Part shown: one piece after another, positions 43,633-56,709 of the stretch | Position numbering within the stretch: the stretch's first letter is position 1 | Layout of the letters: the number at the start of each line of letters is the position of its first letter | From: Vanrija pseudolonga | Lineage: Eukaryota; Basidiomycota; Tremellomycetes; Trichosporonales; Trichosporonaceae | Reading direction: 5' to 3' | Length of the DNA: 64,000 nt | Assembly: GCF_020906515.1 (NCBI RefSeq) | Contig: NC_085850.1 | Span: 1,860,001-1,924,000 of the forward strand | Notes under the pieces: model-generated | Told to the model about the DNA's origin: nothing | Seen by the model: the letters and a program-made list of their open reading frames with translations, nothing else | Database searches by the model: none | Position numbers and translations under genes: made by a program

Positions 43633-44743
43633 TTAATGACTGCTGGACCTGGCGCTGTCCTCTGCGCCCTTGGACACGGATAACGACGTGACGCCTAACT
43701 CTAGGCCGCCCCATTCGTTGATCACGTCCTCGTCCCCATCGTCACCAGACGAAGGGATAGGGCGTGCAGGCATGCGTACCGCGACGACGACGTCGATCGG
43801 CTCCCCGAGCAGCGTGTCGTATGCGGGCTCGACGCCCTGGCCAAAGCGCTTCTTCTTCGGGTTGTGCAGTGTCTTGGGGTATGAGACGTAGTTTGGAAAG
43901 TAGGGGATGGGGGACCACGGCTTTGCTGGCTCGTCGATCACCTCGGGGACGGGGATGAGCGCGAGAGGGTGCTGGCGCGGGGGTGTCAGTGCGTTTCCCT
44001 ACCCCAGCCGCACATACACCACAGGTTACTCACCAGGTCTGATAACTCTGGCACCTCTATCAAGCCCGAGTATGTCTCCGTCTCTGCCTCGTACGCTGGG
44101 GGGAGGGGATGTGCCGACGACGATGATGGGGACGGGGCGACGACTCCAGCGTCGGCGCTCATTGTTGTCGTTGCGGGCGGCGCGTCGTCTGCACCCGCCG
44201 CCGCGCGAACATGGGCGACCGCGCCCTCTGTTTCTGTCGATCCCTTCTCTCCTGGCGTCCCCTCCTTGTCTTGTTCAACCCGCTCGACGCTATGCTTGTC
44301 GACAATCTCCCACCACTCGGGCAGGCGCCACCCGTCGGCCTGGAGCAGCGCCGCACGGTCCCGCAATGGCACGTACCCCGGCATGCCGGGCACCATGAGG
44401 CCGAGGCGGTCTGCCTCGCCGAGCACAAGCCGGCGGCGGCGGCGCGTGCGCATCAGGTTGATAAAGCTCACGACGCCGAACGCGCCGAGCACCGCAATGA
44501 GGATGTAGAAGAGCTAGAAGGGGCCAGTCAGCGCAGGTCAATCGGCGGACGCGGGGCGGCGCGGCGGCGGCGTACGTTGTGGTAAAAGGTGTTACTGCTG
44601 CTGCTGCCGCCGCCCCCATTACCCACATTATTTGTGGGAGACGCCGAGGACGGAGCGGCCGAGGGAAAGGCCGAGGGCGAGGCCGAGGGGAAGGTGCTTG
44701 TTGTCGGGCTGCCGCCCAGTGTCGGCGTGCTCGGCGCGGACAT
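43633..44743 (-). CDS. single-pass membrane protein of unknown function
   Basis: Exons 44743-44576, 44513-44034 and 43971-43633 give 328 residues. The N-terminal 55 residues are Ser/Pro/Thr/Gly-rich with no signal peptide. A membrane span (LFYILIAVLGAFGVVSFI) follows, then RTRRRRR, which by the positive-inside rule puts the long C-terminal part in the cytoplasm. That part has GLMVPGMPGYVPLRDRAAL, EWWEIVDKHSV, PPAYEAETETYSGLIE (a PPxY motif, a possible WW or Nedd4/Rsp5 ligase site) and PWSPIPYFPNYVSYPKTLHN. I recognise no named family. It is convergent with urease. Confidence 0.8.
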
Positions 44744-45422
44744 GGCGCTGGCTGCAACTGGGTGTTGCGGGCTGGTGTCGGTGTGTTGTTGTTATAGGTA
44801 GTGTCACAACATGCCCCGGCGGGCGAGGGGGGGATAGAGCAGGTGCCGAGGCAAGGGGATGTTTTGACGAAGCAGTGCAAGTGATAGATAGCAAGGGAGT
44901 TGAAGTGGTCTGTGGATGGTTGCCGCTGTTGCTGCTGGTATTGCAGGTGGCTGTTGCCACCTCGCGGAGGCGGCGGCGGATGGACGCCGGTGGTTGGTTG
45001 CTAAGAGGCGTTGGTGCTGCGGCCCCGCGCGGGCGGAGGGGGCAAGGCTCGGCAGGATAAAACCATGCTACACCTTGGCGAGTGAGGCACCAGGACAAGG
45101 GAAAATGGGTGAGCACGAGGGGAGGAGCAGCAGGTGGGTATGGTGGACGGCTGTTCAGGGCTGGGCCAGACCAAAAACTCCCACACCGAGCATGCACCAC
45201 TCACTCCTTCCTTCCCTCTGCCCTTTTGCCTCGGCGCCATGCCGACAAGTACGGGCGGGGCGGGCGCGGGATCAGATTGAGCCACAGTCACCTACCGAGT
45301 CAGCTTCGTGCAACTCGAATTAGAACAAGCGCGTCACTGCTACAACATTATCGAGATCTCATAGCACATCTTGCACAGCTTGAACAACGCGCGCAGCCGC
45401 ACCTCCTCTTCCTCATCGTCCC
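44744..45422. promoter_or_regulatory. divergent intergenic region
   Basis: About 680 bases between the membrane-protein gene and the metallo-beta-lactamase gene. GCT/GCTG-rich patches occur near 44580-44600 (inside exon 1) and 44920-44945. No gene is supported. Confidence 0.35.
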
Positions 45423-46769
45423 ATGGCAACCTCCGACCCGTCGCCATCGGCCTCGGCCAGCGCAACAGCCGCAGCTGCTGCTGGCAACACTGCCCTCCGA
45501 CTCCACTTTGTCGGCACGGGCACGTCCACCGCGTTGCCAGTCGCGCCCTGCCTCGCAGAGGTGGACAAGCCTTCGCGCGACGTCGGTTTCTTCCTCGACG
45601 ACTACAAGGCGAGCGAGGACAAGGCGCCCGCCCACTGGGCAGGCTACGATCCGAGCGCCGCTTGGCCTGCAAGCGTCGCGTGCAGCTCGTGCCGCGCTGC
45701 CGTCGACCGGCGCGTAGCGTCCGGCTGGAAGAACCGGCGCGGAAACCCCGGGCTCGTGCTGCGTAAACGGGATACCGGGGGCCAATGGCGCAATGTCGTC
45801 GTCGACGTCGGCAAGACGTTCCGCGAGCAGTCGTGCAAGCTCTTTCCGCGCTGGGGCATCAAGCGCATCGACGCCGTGCTCATTACCCACGGCCACGCGG
45901 ACGCGTACAACGGCCTTGACGACCTGAGAGAATGGTGTAACCGCCAGGGCAGTGGCATTCCGGTTTACCTCTCCAAGGCGACGTTTGAGACTGTCGCCGC
46001 GTCGTTTCCTTATCTTGTCGACAAGACCAAGGCGACGGGCGGGCACGACCTCCCGACACTCGAGTTCAAGATCATTGACGACGAGTCCGAGTTTGTCGTC
46101 GAGGGGATCACTGTCACGACGCTGCCTGGTGCGTTGTTCCGTGGATTCGGCTACTGACACTCAGTCCACCACGGCCGTTACTTCAACGCCACGCCCGCGG
46201 CGGCCCCGGCGCCCAGCGCACCGGGCACGCCCGTCCCCGGGACGCCAGCCCAGCCTACCCCGTTCATCTGCCTGGGCTACGTGTTTGACCGCTCGATCGT
46301 GCTCTTGAGCGATGTGTCGTCGGTGCCTGATCAGACGTGGAAGCGGCTCGAGGCAGCGCTCGACGGCGAGCAGCTGCCCGTGCTCATTGTCGACGCGCTC
46401 TGGCCGTGGCGCCCGCACGCGTCGCACGTGTCGTGGATCCAGGCCATGGAGATTGCGCTGCGCATCAAGGCGTCCATCACCTACGTGCTTGGCATGACGC
46501 ACCCGACGACGCACTGGCAGTGGGAGGAGCTGGGGCGGTCGATCCGCGGCGAGGACGGCCGCGAGCCTGAGCACGACACGCACCGCCTGACGCAGAAGCT
46601 CATCAGCGAGGTGTGGGCTCACGAGGACATGGGCAAGATTGCCGACGGCCTGCGCGAGTGGAAGGGCGTTGTAGAGCCTGCATTCGACGGCTTGGGGCTC
46701 GAGATTGACCATGGCCAGTACCATGTCCTTGCAGACGGTCAAGGCTCTACGGGTGGCTGGGATCTTTAG
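45423..46769 (+). CDS. metallo-beta-lactamase fold hydrolase, PhnP-like
   Basis: Exons 45423-46128 and 46165-46769 give 436 residues. After a Ser/Ala-rich start come FVGTGTSTALPV, a CSSC pair (about 80), WKNRRGNPGLVLR, VVVDVGKTFREQ, then the metal motif THGHADAYNGLDDLREW (HxHxD), VHHGRYF, LSDVSSVPD and LGMTHPTTHWQWEE, the order seen in PhnP/cyclic phosphodiesterase-like proteins. A Pro/Ala-rich loop at about 240-262 is lineage-specific. Substrate is unknown; cyclic phosphate or lipoyl-type thioester hydrolases are possibilities. The 36-nt intron starts GTGCGT and has CTGAC before its acceptor. Confidence 0.88.
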
Positions 46770-47147
46770 AGATGCGTTACTGCCACTTGTGCCAACTTTA
46801 TAGACGACCATAGATGGATTAATTACCAAACGAGGTGATTTGGGGGGCCGAACATTACACTTTGCACGAGGACGGTGAATGGCGACGCTGACGTCACCGC
46901 CACAGCACCATATTGGGTATGACGGAATCAATTATGACTGCCCAGCCTTCCTCTGCCCGCGTGCCGTCCACACGCTCCATCATCGTCGAGCGACGACCCG
47001 AGGAGTGACCCCACCCACCCCAGCTACGTCGCAACGACCCCCTCAATCTCATCTTCTCATCATCCAACCTCGACGGTAACATCGTTGAGATTAAACACAC
47101 CCTCTTTTACCGTCTAGCCACTCCTTATCACCCAGCACCATCCAACC
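46770..47147. promoter_or_regulatory. promoter and leader of proteinase A
   Basis: About 380 bases; the last 120 are CT/CA-rich, as before other strongly expressed genes here. No gene is supported. Confidence 0.4.
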
Positions 47148-48666
<1,519 letters not shown>

Positions 48667-49734
48667 GGAGTGTGCCAAGTGTGCGTAGTAGTATGCGCAG
48701 TATGTTAGCAGTATTACAGTAGCTCAAGCAGATGAATTTGCATTGGCGACGTATGGGGTATCGGGGAGCTGATTGTGGGGTAGGTGAGGAGGGTCCGACA
48801 GAAGCCAGTCTTGAGGCGTCTTGTGTCCTCAGGCCGTCGGAGCTGCTCCTGAAAACAAGGCAGCGAGGCCGCGTTCATTGTTGAGCGTGGCGCTTGCCAT
48901 TCTGTGAGACTACATGTCGGAGACTGCCTACTGCGTGAGATGAACTTGCACTCTGGGATTCCGGCGTCAGATGTCGAGTTGGTCCCCAGAGGGACAGCAG
49001 CGCCTGGTTCAAACGTGAACTGACTGGGTAGTCCCGGGGCTACCTGAAATGCTGGCGACACACCACCGCCACTTGCAGAGGGCAAGTGTAGGCACCAGTT
49101 GGCCCATTGTATCCAGATGCGACGTGTCAGTGGCCCACATCCCCCACCATCGTCCGTGCAGAGCGGCCGCCGAGCTGCAGTCATCAACGGTCGTGGCCGC
49201 GAGGTGCTCTGCTGGGCCATTCGCCCTGTCGTCCACACCGCTCCCCGCTTCCTCGCTACTCGGCACTCCTCACAGCAGACAGGCCAGACTCCACATATGA
49301 TCATCGCTGCCTCCCTCCTAGTCGCCATACTTGCACTCCTGTGTCGACGCCGTGCTCCGTCTTAAGTGCACCGCACACTGTGTAGACAATGTCGTCATAG
49401 TTAACATGATCCGGCACCTCACATGGCCGCCACATGCCCACGACACGACCCCGGAATCAAAGGCACAACCACCTCGGAGCGAGGCACCACGCGGCCTCAT
49501 CACCGAGGCACAGGTGCAGCGAGGTGGCACCACCAAAGCCCCACGAGTGCGCAGTATCTCGCCCTAAGATTCGCCGCGGCCGACCACTGACACGCGACAC
49601 GGCGGCGACCGACGACAACGACGCGGCGCCGGACGCCGGAGCACGCACAGCTCGCTGACCTCGCTCGCTTGTCCCTTAGCTCAGGACCGCCCACAGCTGT
49701 TCGGCGCAGTCGCGAGCTCCGCGGATTTGTCTCG

Positions 49735-49760
49735 CAGCAGCAGCAGCAGCAGCAGCAGCA
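49735..49760 (+). repeat. (CAG)n microsatellite
   Basis: About eight and a half uninterrupted CAG units in the gene-free region. Confidence 0.9.
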
Positions 49761-51090
49761 TGGGCCGAGCCGACAGCAGTCGGCAGCGATGAGCCTGAAC
49801 TCTGCTCTCAACTCGGTTAGGCCGTGCCGCGCGGTGCCGTGCGGTGCGGCGCCGAGCATCATCGCGCCCCGCGCACCCGCGCGCGCATGCGTCGCCGCGT
49901 GCTCTGCGTTTGTGCGGCGATTGAACGACGTCGCCCTCGGCGCCAGCCCGCGACGATGTGGTGGGTCCGCGCCGGCGATGAGCGTGGGCGTGTGGGCATG
50001 TGTGAAGCGAAGCGGCTCCCTCGTCTCGTCTTGTCTCCGCGTGTGCGGGAATTGGGGTGAACAGCGCGTCTGTGCGCGCTGCACACGTACCTTGACCTAA
50101 AGGCCACCACAGAGATCCATTCGCGAGCATGACGATCTGGAGACCCCAGGCGAGTCACCTCGGAAATCGGAATGCTTGCTGGCAGAGCTGGAACGTCGCT
50201 GCGTCGCTCGCGTCGCCTCGGCCCCCGCCGCTACGCTGCGGCCACGGCTGCGGCATGCGGGCTGCGCGTATGCGCACGCTGCTGCTGCTGCTCGCTTCCG
50301 TTCACTGCGAGCCAGCCAGCCGCTCGGCGTTCCCACAACGCGAGGGTCATAGTGGGTTTTGAAGGCAAGCAAGCGCGCCGATCGATCAAAGGAAAGAGTT
50401 GCCATGCTGCCTACTGCCTGCTGCAACCGACCGACGCCTTTTCGAGATCAGGGCGGCTCCAGCACTGTGTAAAACGAGTCGAGGCCCGCCTCTGTGCCAA
50501 GTCGGGCCTGCCGACACGGCACGTAGCGCGCTGCCTGGTTCCTGACTGAGCGTCGGTCGGCGCCGGAAGAAGAAGCGTGCGCTGCCTGCCAGTTTCTTTC
50601 TTGCGGGGTGCCCGCGCCGCCTCCGCCGGGCTCTAGACTGGCGGCTGGCTGCCCAAAGACCCGTGTCGGGTCGACCGCCTCATCCGGCGTGCGGCCTGCG
50701 GGCAATTCCAGAGCCGGCAGCGGCGTTCGCAACACGCCAGATCTCTCCGTCTGGTTTCGGCCTCTCGGCGCCCGTAGTTCACCCGCCTCACAGCTCTATG
50801 TGGCACGAGCATTCTCGCTCGGATCGTTGCTGGGCCGCGGCGCGGCGAGCCAACCATGACACGCCTGCTCGCCTGCTCCTGCTCGGCCACGCTTGCTGCG
50901 CAGTCTGTCAGCCCAGCCTCGGTAGCGACGCCGCATCAGCGATGTGCTCACTCACACGCTTGTGCATGCATACACGCATTGCGTGCGTGTGCGCATCGCG
51001 CTGCTGCCGTTGCTGCATTGGCTGATGCACACGCAGGCGTGGTCCAAAGAGGGCAAATAATTCATGTGCCGCCGATCGACCATGATCAAT

Positions 51091-51123
51091 ATGATGATGC
51101 TGATGATGCTGATGATGCTGATG
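51091..51123 (+). repeat. 9-bp tandem repeat (GATGATGCT)
   Basis: Three perfect units plus partial ends, followed directly by GGTGAGTGG, which matches the commonest splice donor in this window. Confidence 0.8.
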
Positions 51124-53245
51124 CATTGGGTGAGTGGTGTGAGGGAAAGTGAGGTAGGTTTCCGTGCCGTGACGCCGCCGCGGCGCGCCCATCGCCGCTT
51201 GCCGCTGGCTGCATGGCTGCCGCTGCTCTGCTCTGTAACCGAATGACCCGTTGTCATGTCTTGGATTAGACCTTGGCGGCTTTTCACCCCCGAAGCTGGA
51301 GCCGAGGAGGCGGTGAATCCGACGGACGGTGACGAGGGCGGCGGCGACAAGGGATCGGAGGGGTGCAGGTCTGCCCCAAGAGCGCGGACGGGCGGGGGGG
51401 CGGGCGGCGCGGGCTGCAAAGGGAAAGGGGCGCGGGCGCCTCGGATTGCGCTTTTGGTCTGTTCGGGCTGAGTCAAGGGCGAGGCGACGAGGCGACAAGC
51501 AGGGCCGCGCGGCGGCGCATGCCCGGCGGTGGGTCGGTGGGTGGGTGGGTGGATCGGTGTCGTGAGATCGGTGGGGAGAGGAGGGGTCGCGGCTTGCTTG
51601 CTTGGGTTTCCGGCCTGCCGGGACTGGGCACTCATTGTCATATTCCGGGCACGGGGTCAGTCACTGCGTGCAACCGATGGATGGCAAGTGGCAGGAGCGC
51701 AGAGGCAACTCGCAAGTACGCGCGCGGCGGCGGCGGCGGCGGCCGAAAGTGTGACACAGGCTCTGGCGACGCGCCGCTGCGCAGACGCCACCCAGCGACG
51801 GCCAACAACGGACCACGACGACGACGCAACACACGCTGCTTGTGCGTGTCGTGCCGCGTGTGCCGTTTGTGTGCGTGCCGCTGCGCGTCGCATTCCATAT
51901 TGGGTCGGTCGGCCCTTGGCTTGCTTCGGTTGCAGGCGGCGGCAACAGCAGCGGCATGAACAGCGCAGCGAACAAGCACACGCGCCGGGTACGCCGGATT
52001 CACCGGGTTGGGTGGGCGCCCAGGCCGCAGGCAAGCGGAGCGGCGAGTTGCATTTTGCTCGCTGCCTGGCTGACTCGTTCGCTCGCTCGCTCGGGTGCCG
52101 ACGCCCCGGCCTTGCTGCTGCGGGCACGGGGCGTGCTACGTGGGCGCGCGGGCGGGGAGAGGCGCGAGAGGAAATTGATGCATGGTGGTGGTGCGGTGGT
52201 GGCCGGTGTAACCTGTCAACCTACATACCTGGCTGCCTGGCTACCTGCCGCAGCCGCGAGCCGGGGGTTCCGGGGATCCGGGGACGGCCACGGCCACGGC
52301 CACAGAGGCCAGACGACGAGCCAAGCCAGCGCTGTCGTTGCGGCACCCGCCCCGCGCCTCCTGCTCCTGCCTGCCCCCCGCGCGCCCGGCGCCCCCCGTC
52401 ATAGTAGTAGTAGTAGTGGCCACTGGCCCGCCCAGCCCGCCTCCCTCCGCCGGCCAGACAGAGCCGAGTCTGGATGCCAAAGCCGGGCGGGCGGGCGGGC
52501 GGGGTGCGAGCGAGCGAGCGAGCAAGCAAGGGTGCTCCCTTCCCCCGAGCCACCCACCCACCCACCGCGCGGCCTGCCGGACCATAGCAGCAGCAGCAGC
52601 AGTCGATGCATGCCATGCCGCTTGCCCCGAGTCGTCGACCGTAACGAACGTCCGAGCTTCGAGCGCTTGCTTGCCTCGACTCTTTGCCATTGCCCTTGTC
52701 ACCTCTACAAACTCTCTCACCACCTCGCACGTCGCTGTCGTCGTCGTCGCCGCTCCTGTCGCCGACAAAGCAAACAGACCTATTCGGCATCTCGTCCCGA
52801 GTTTTGTGGAGGTTGTCCAGCCAGTCAACCAGCGGCCTGCCCCACCATCACACCCACCTTGGCCCCCCACCCACCCACTCACCCCACGATCCCAACGGCA
52901 GACAACCTTTGGCCTGCGCAGCCCATCACAACCAAACCTGACAGGCCTGTAACACGCTGTCGTGTCCGAGACGCTCTTGCTCGTGCATCACCCCTTCGCC
53001 GACCACGACGCCTCCTTTGACTGCGCCCCCCTCTTGACCCGCTGCCGCTTACCTGCCTGCCGCCTCAGCCTGCGTGCCGCCCATCCACCGCCGCCGTCCC
53101 CGACCGCCCGCCCGCACCGCCCGCGCCGCCCCGCCCCGCCGCGCTCAGCCCACAAAGCCTCGCGGCGCAGCCCCCAGCATCCCTTAGGCCGCGCGCTTGA
53201 TCCCATCTTCTTCTCTCATCTGCTCCATCCCCCTCACCACCACCA

Positions 53246-56200
53246 ATGTCTGCGTCGCCGCCAGCTCCGACGCCGGCAGCGCCGTCCGCGCCCGCGCCGG
53301 CACAAGTACCAGCACCCGCCGCCTCAACAACGACAACAATGTCGGTACCCCATCTCGTCATCCGCGTAAACGACCCAGTCGCAACGACTGCGAACCCATC
53401 CGAGAACCGACTCGCCACTCCGAGCCAAGGCGGTCACAGCACCACCGCCCCGAGCGTGACGCCCAGTGCGAGCGCGTCGGGCTCGCCACCCGCCAGCGCA
53501 GGCGCTGTCAACACTAGTGGCGGTAGCATCCAACGTGCCACCGTCAAGAGCGAGACCCCCACGCCTACGCCAGCCCCCGCGCCGGTTGTCGATGACGACG
53601 AGATTGACGAGCTCCGCGATGACGAGCCTACCCCACCGCTACGCGTCGTCGCACCTCCCGCAACGACCCTTGCCCCGCCAGCTCCCAGTCCGAAGCCCTC
53701 CGGTGGCGGATCCAAGAGTCGCAAGTCGTCCTGCGACCTATGCCATCACCGCAAAATCAAGGTGAGAAGAGATCTCGAGCCGAGGGAGTCTCGCCCTCGC
53801 TCGACTGCCCCGCCACGCTGCGCCACGTACTAACTGCCTCAGTGCGACCAGGTACGACCGTCATGCTCCTCGTGCATGCGCAAGGGGCACCCCTGCCACT
53901 ACTCTGAAGAAACCGAGGCAAACAACCCCCACTCAAACGGCCGCAGACCCGCCGTCGAGGTCCCCAAGCCGCTCCACCTGTCCCAGGGACCTCGGGCTTC
54001 TTTCGGCACGCCTGGCGGACCCAGCGGGAACACTGGAAGCTCGTCGCCCGCCTGGCTCTCGAGCGGTGCTTCTCGTCCCAAGAGCGGGGCGAGCCGGCCC
54101 AACTCGGCCACCGGTGGTAGCGTTGACCGCAAGAAGAAGCTTGACCGTGATCGCATCGTCAACGGCTATGGCTCAAGTAGCGACGAGGGCGAGGACGACG
54201 ACAAGTCTATAACACCATCAGGCGTCAGCAAGGCAAGGGATGTGGAGAATGACCTCGCCGACATGCTGGGCGAGAAGGACGACGAGGTCGACGAGCTAGA
54301 CAGCGCCGACGAGGCAGCCAAGGGCAGCGTGTCTTCGCGCGGCAAGAAGCGGGACGCGAGCGTCGACGACGAGCTTTCGGGCGAACTTCTCGAGCTCGCT
54401 TCCGCTCCGCCCAAGAAAAAGAAAGCTCGCCCTTCCGTCCCCGATGCCGTGCCCCGCCTCAGCAGCGCCGCCCAGGCGGTGGCGCAGACGGCGCCGCCAG
54501 CCCGTCCCCGAAACGTGGCGCACAATATTCCTCTCACGCACCTGGCGCCACTGGCCTCCTCGTCGTCGCACACGGCTTCCTCCGCTGCGGGCCGGTACGA
54601 CGGCTATAGCATGCCGCTGGTGACGCTCATGGCGTCGCTCCCTTCGGCGGAGACGCAGAGCATCTTGTTCAACACATTCTTCAGCGACCCTTTCCTCACC
54701 GAGGGTATCTCGCTTCTCCAGCCCCAGTTTGTCGACGACTTCCACTCGCTCGTCGAGCGCCGTTCAAGCAACAAGCTCCGTGAGGGCGACGCCACGACGC
54801 TTGCCAATGCCTTCACCTTCCTGGCCGTCGCGCTCCGCGTTCTTCCCGAGGAGACGAGCAAGCTCCTGCTCGCCTCGGGCACGACCGCGTCCTCCAACGC
54901 CCCTCGATCGGTTGGCCGCATCGTGGCCAACCAACCGGCGTCGGCGGCGGACCCGACGCCGTTGGATCAGCGGTACTTTGAGCTCGCCCTCCTCGCCGCC
55001 CAGATCGCAGAGCAGCGTGACGCCCCCTCGGTCATGTACGTTGTGCACAAGCTTGTGCTCTTCCGCTACGCAACCCTGGGCTTCCGCAAGGACAGGCTTG
55101 TGCTCGCTGGAGGCTGGCTCGCCCAGGCCATCAAGACGGCCCAGGCGCTCGGAATGAGCAAGGAGTGGGAGGGCATCCCCCAAGGCGAGCGCGAGTTGCG
55201 CCGCCGCGTAATGTGGTCCCTGTACATTGCGGACCGACAGTTCTCGTTCGAGACGGCGTTCCCATACACGATTCTCGACGCACACCAGGGCATTCACCTC
55301 CCCTCGCCCATTTCCGAGCAAGAACTGTACAAGATCGCGCCCGATTCGCCGACACTGCCGCCGCACTCGACCGAGAACGGACCCACGGCCTGCACGGCGC
55401 TCTTCATCCACACGCACCTCACTCGCCGGATCACGCCGATCCTCGACTCGTTTGTGACGGTCGGACCGTCGGGAACGCCGCACGACCTCGTCCTCAGGTT
55501 TGACGCTTCTCTCGACGCGTTCCAGGAGGCCCTTCCACCGTACCTTCGGCTTTTCCCGCTCACTGACACGCGGTACGACTCGGCCCACCAGTACCTGGCG
55601 CCTCACCGCGTCAGGCTACACTCGACGCTACTCTCGTACCGCCTCGGTGTCCACCGCGCGCACCTGGCCTCGTACCTGCTTCCCAACGGCTCTCCGGGTG
55701 TGAGAGCGGTCATTGCCCAGGTGTGCCTGGCGTCGTTGCGCTGCCAAAAGTCTGCCAAGATGCTCGACCCCAAGCTCTCTCCTCGGCTGTTCAGCGCCCA
55801 GGCCGTGTTCGAGGCCGCTGCGACCCTCGCCCTGATCATGTATGTCGAGCGCGCGGTCGCGGGCCCGAGCAACCAGCAATCGATTGCGCAGTCATCCGAG
55901 TACCTTTCCATGCGAGCCGGTGTGGCTGACGGCACCGAGCTCCTCGACAATGTGAGCTCTGCGTCGGATGCGGGCTCGTTTGCCCGAGTGGCTGTCCGCG
56001 TGCTGCGGGAAGTGATCGCAAAGGTCGATGCTGGCCCGCGTTCGGCTACTGCGTCTGCTACTTCGCCTGCTGCGGCCGCCACCGCACCGTCGCCCACCAA
56101 GCCCGGACCGTCGCCCAACGGAACGGCCCTGGCGCTGGCCAACGGCAACAGCGAGAGTGTCACCTCTGCTGGGGCCGCCAATGGCAGCGCGGGCAGCGTC

Positions 56201-56362
56201 AGCCCCGCGGCGGCCCACCGGGACGCGTCGCCCACACCAAACTCGTACGTTGTGGCCGTTGCTCAGTGGCTCGACTCGTGGCGCGCCGCGGGCATCAGCG
56301 TCGAGTACCTCTTGCGCGAGGCCGACTGGCCGAGCTGGGAGAAGGTCATTGCTGGGATGTAA
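53246..56362 (+). CDS. Zn(II)2Cys6 fungal transcription factor
   Basis: Exons 53246-53761 and 53843-56362 give 1011 residues. The N-terminal 150 residues are Pro/Ala/Thr-rich and of low complexity. A binuclear zinc cluster with spacing C-x2-C-x6-C-x6-C-x2-C-x6-C lies at about 163-190, interrupted by the only intron, just after RKIK. Acidic and Ser-rich tracts follow (DDEVDELDSADEAAKG), with KKKKARP as a likely nuclear signal. The fungal-specific middle homology region runs from about 400 to 800 (LALLAAQIAEQRDAPSVMYV; RRRVMWSLYIADRQFSFETA; PYTILDAHQGIHLPSP). The tail is again low in complexity. Regulon unknown. It is preceded by an unusually long gene-free region. Confidence 0.92.
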
Positions 56363-56709
56363 GCCGGCTAGCGGAGCCGCCGCTTGCCGGCGGTTGGTCG
56401 AGGCCCGCCTGCGTGGTGGCGTGCATGTGCGCGCGCGCCCGGTGCTGGCACCGAGCTCGCTGGCGGGCTCTCCGTGTACCCCTCCCCTCATCTTGATACG
56501 ATACCTCTGTTCTCTCCACGACCACCCACCAACATCCTACGAAACCCGTCAACGAAGGTCAAACGGCGCGTCTTAATCCCGGCAGACGTGCGCCAATTGT
56601 AAACAAATAGATGCAAGGGCTCCTGTGATACATGCGTGAGCCCTTTCGTAATGCCACGAAAACAAATATCTATGGTGTGGGCGTGGGGGCAGCGCGGAGG
56701 CGATGTCGG
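56363..56709. other. convergent 3' flanks
   Basis: About 350 bases between the ends of the transcription factor and Ras genes. A leftward frame crosses it, continuous with Ras exon 4, but it lacks the prenylation motif and is better read as 3' untranslated sequence. Confidence 0.5.

Larger units (their letters stand above)
48667..53245. promoter_or_regulatory. 4.6-kb gene-free region upstream of a transcription factor gene
   Basis: No reading frame here shows a domain, conserved motif or splice logic on either strand. Short repeats recur: (CAG)n at 49735-49760, a 9-bp GATGATGCT unit three times at 51091-51123, (TAG)n at about 52402-52417, GAGC repeats at 52505-52530, and CAG units near 52587. 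The final 600 bases before 53246 are rich in CCACC, CCGCC and CT. It may be a long regulated promoter, a long leader with upstream ORFs, or a non-coding RNA locus. Confidence 0.5.

Noticed and set aside
48714-49365. Overlapping opposite frames, one leftward of 204 codons and one rightward ending in a hydrophobic segment and RRR
   Set aside because: Neither has a start context, domain or splice support, and the hydrophobic tail is short. Likely chance frames in GC-rich DNA.
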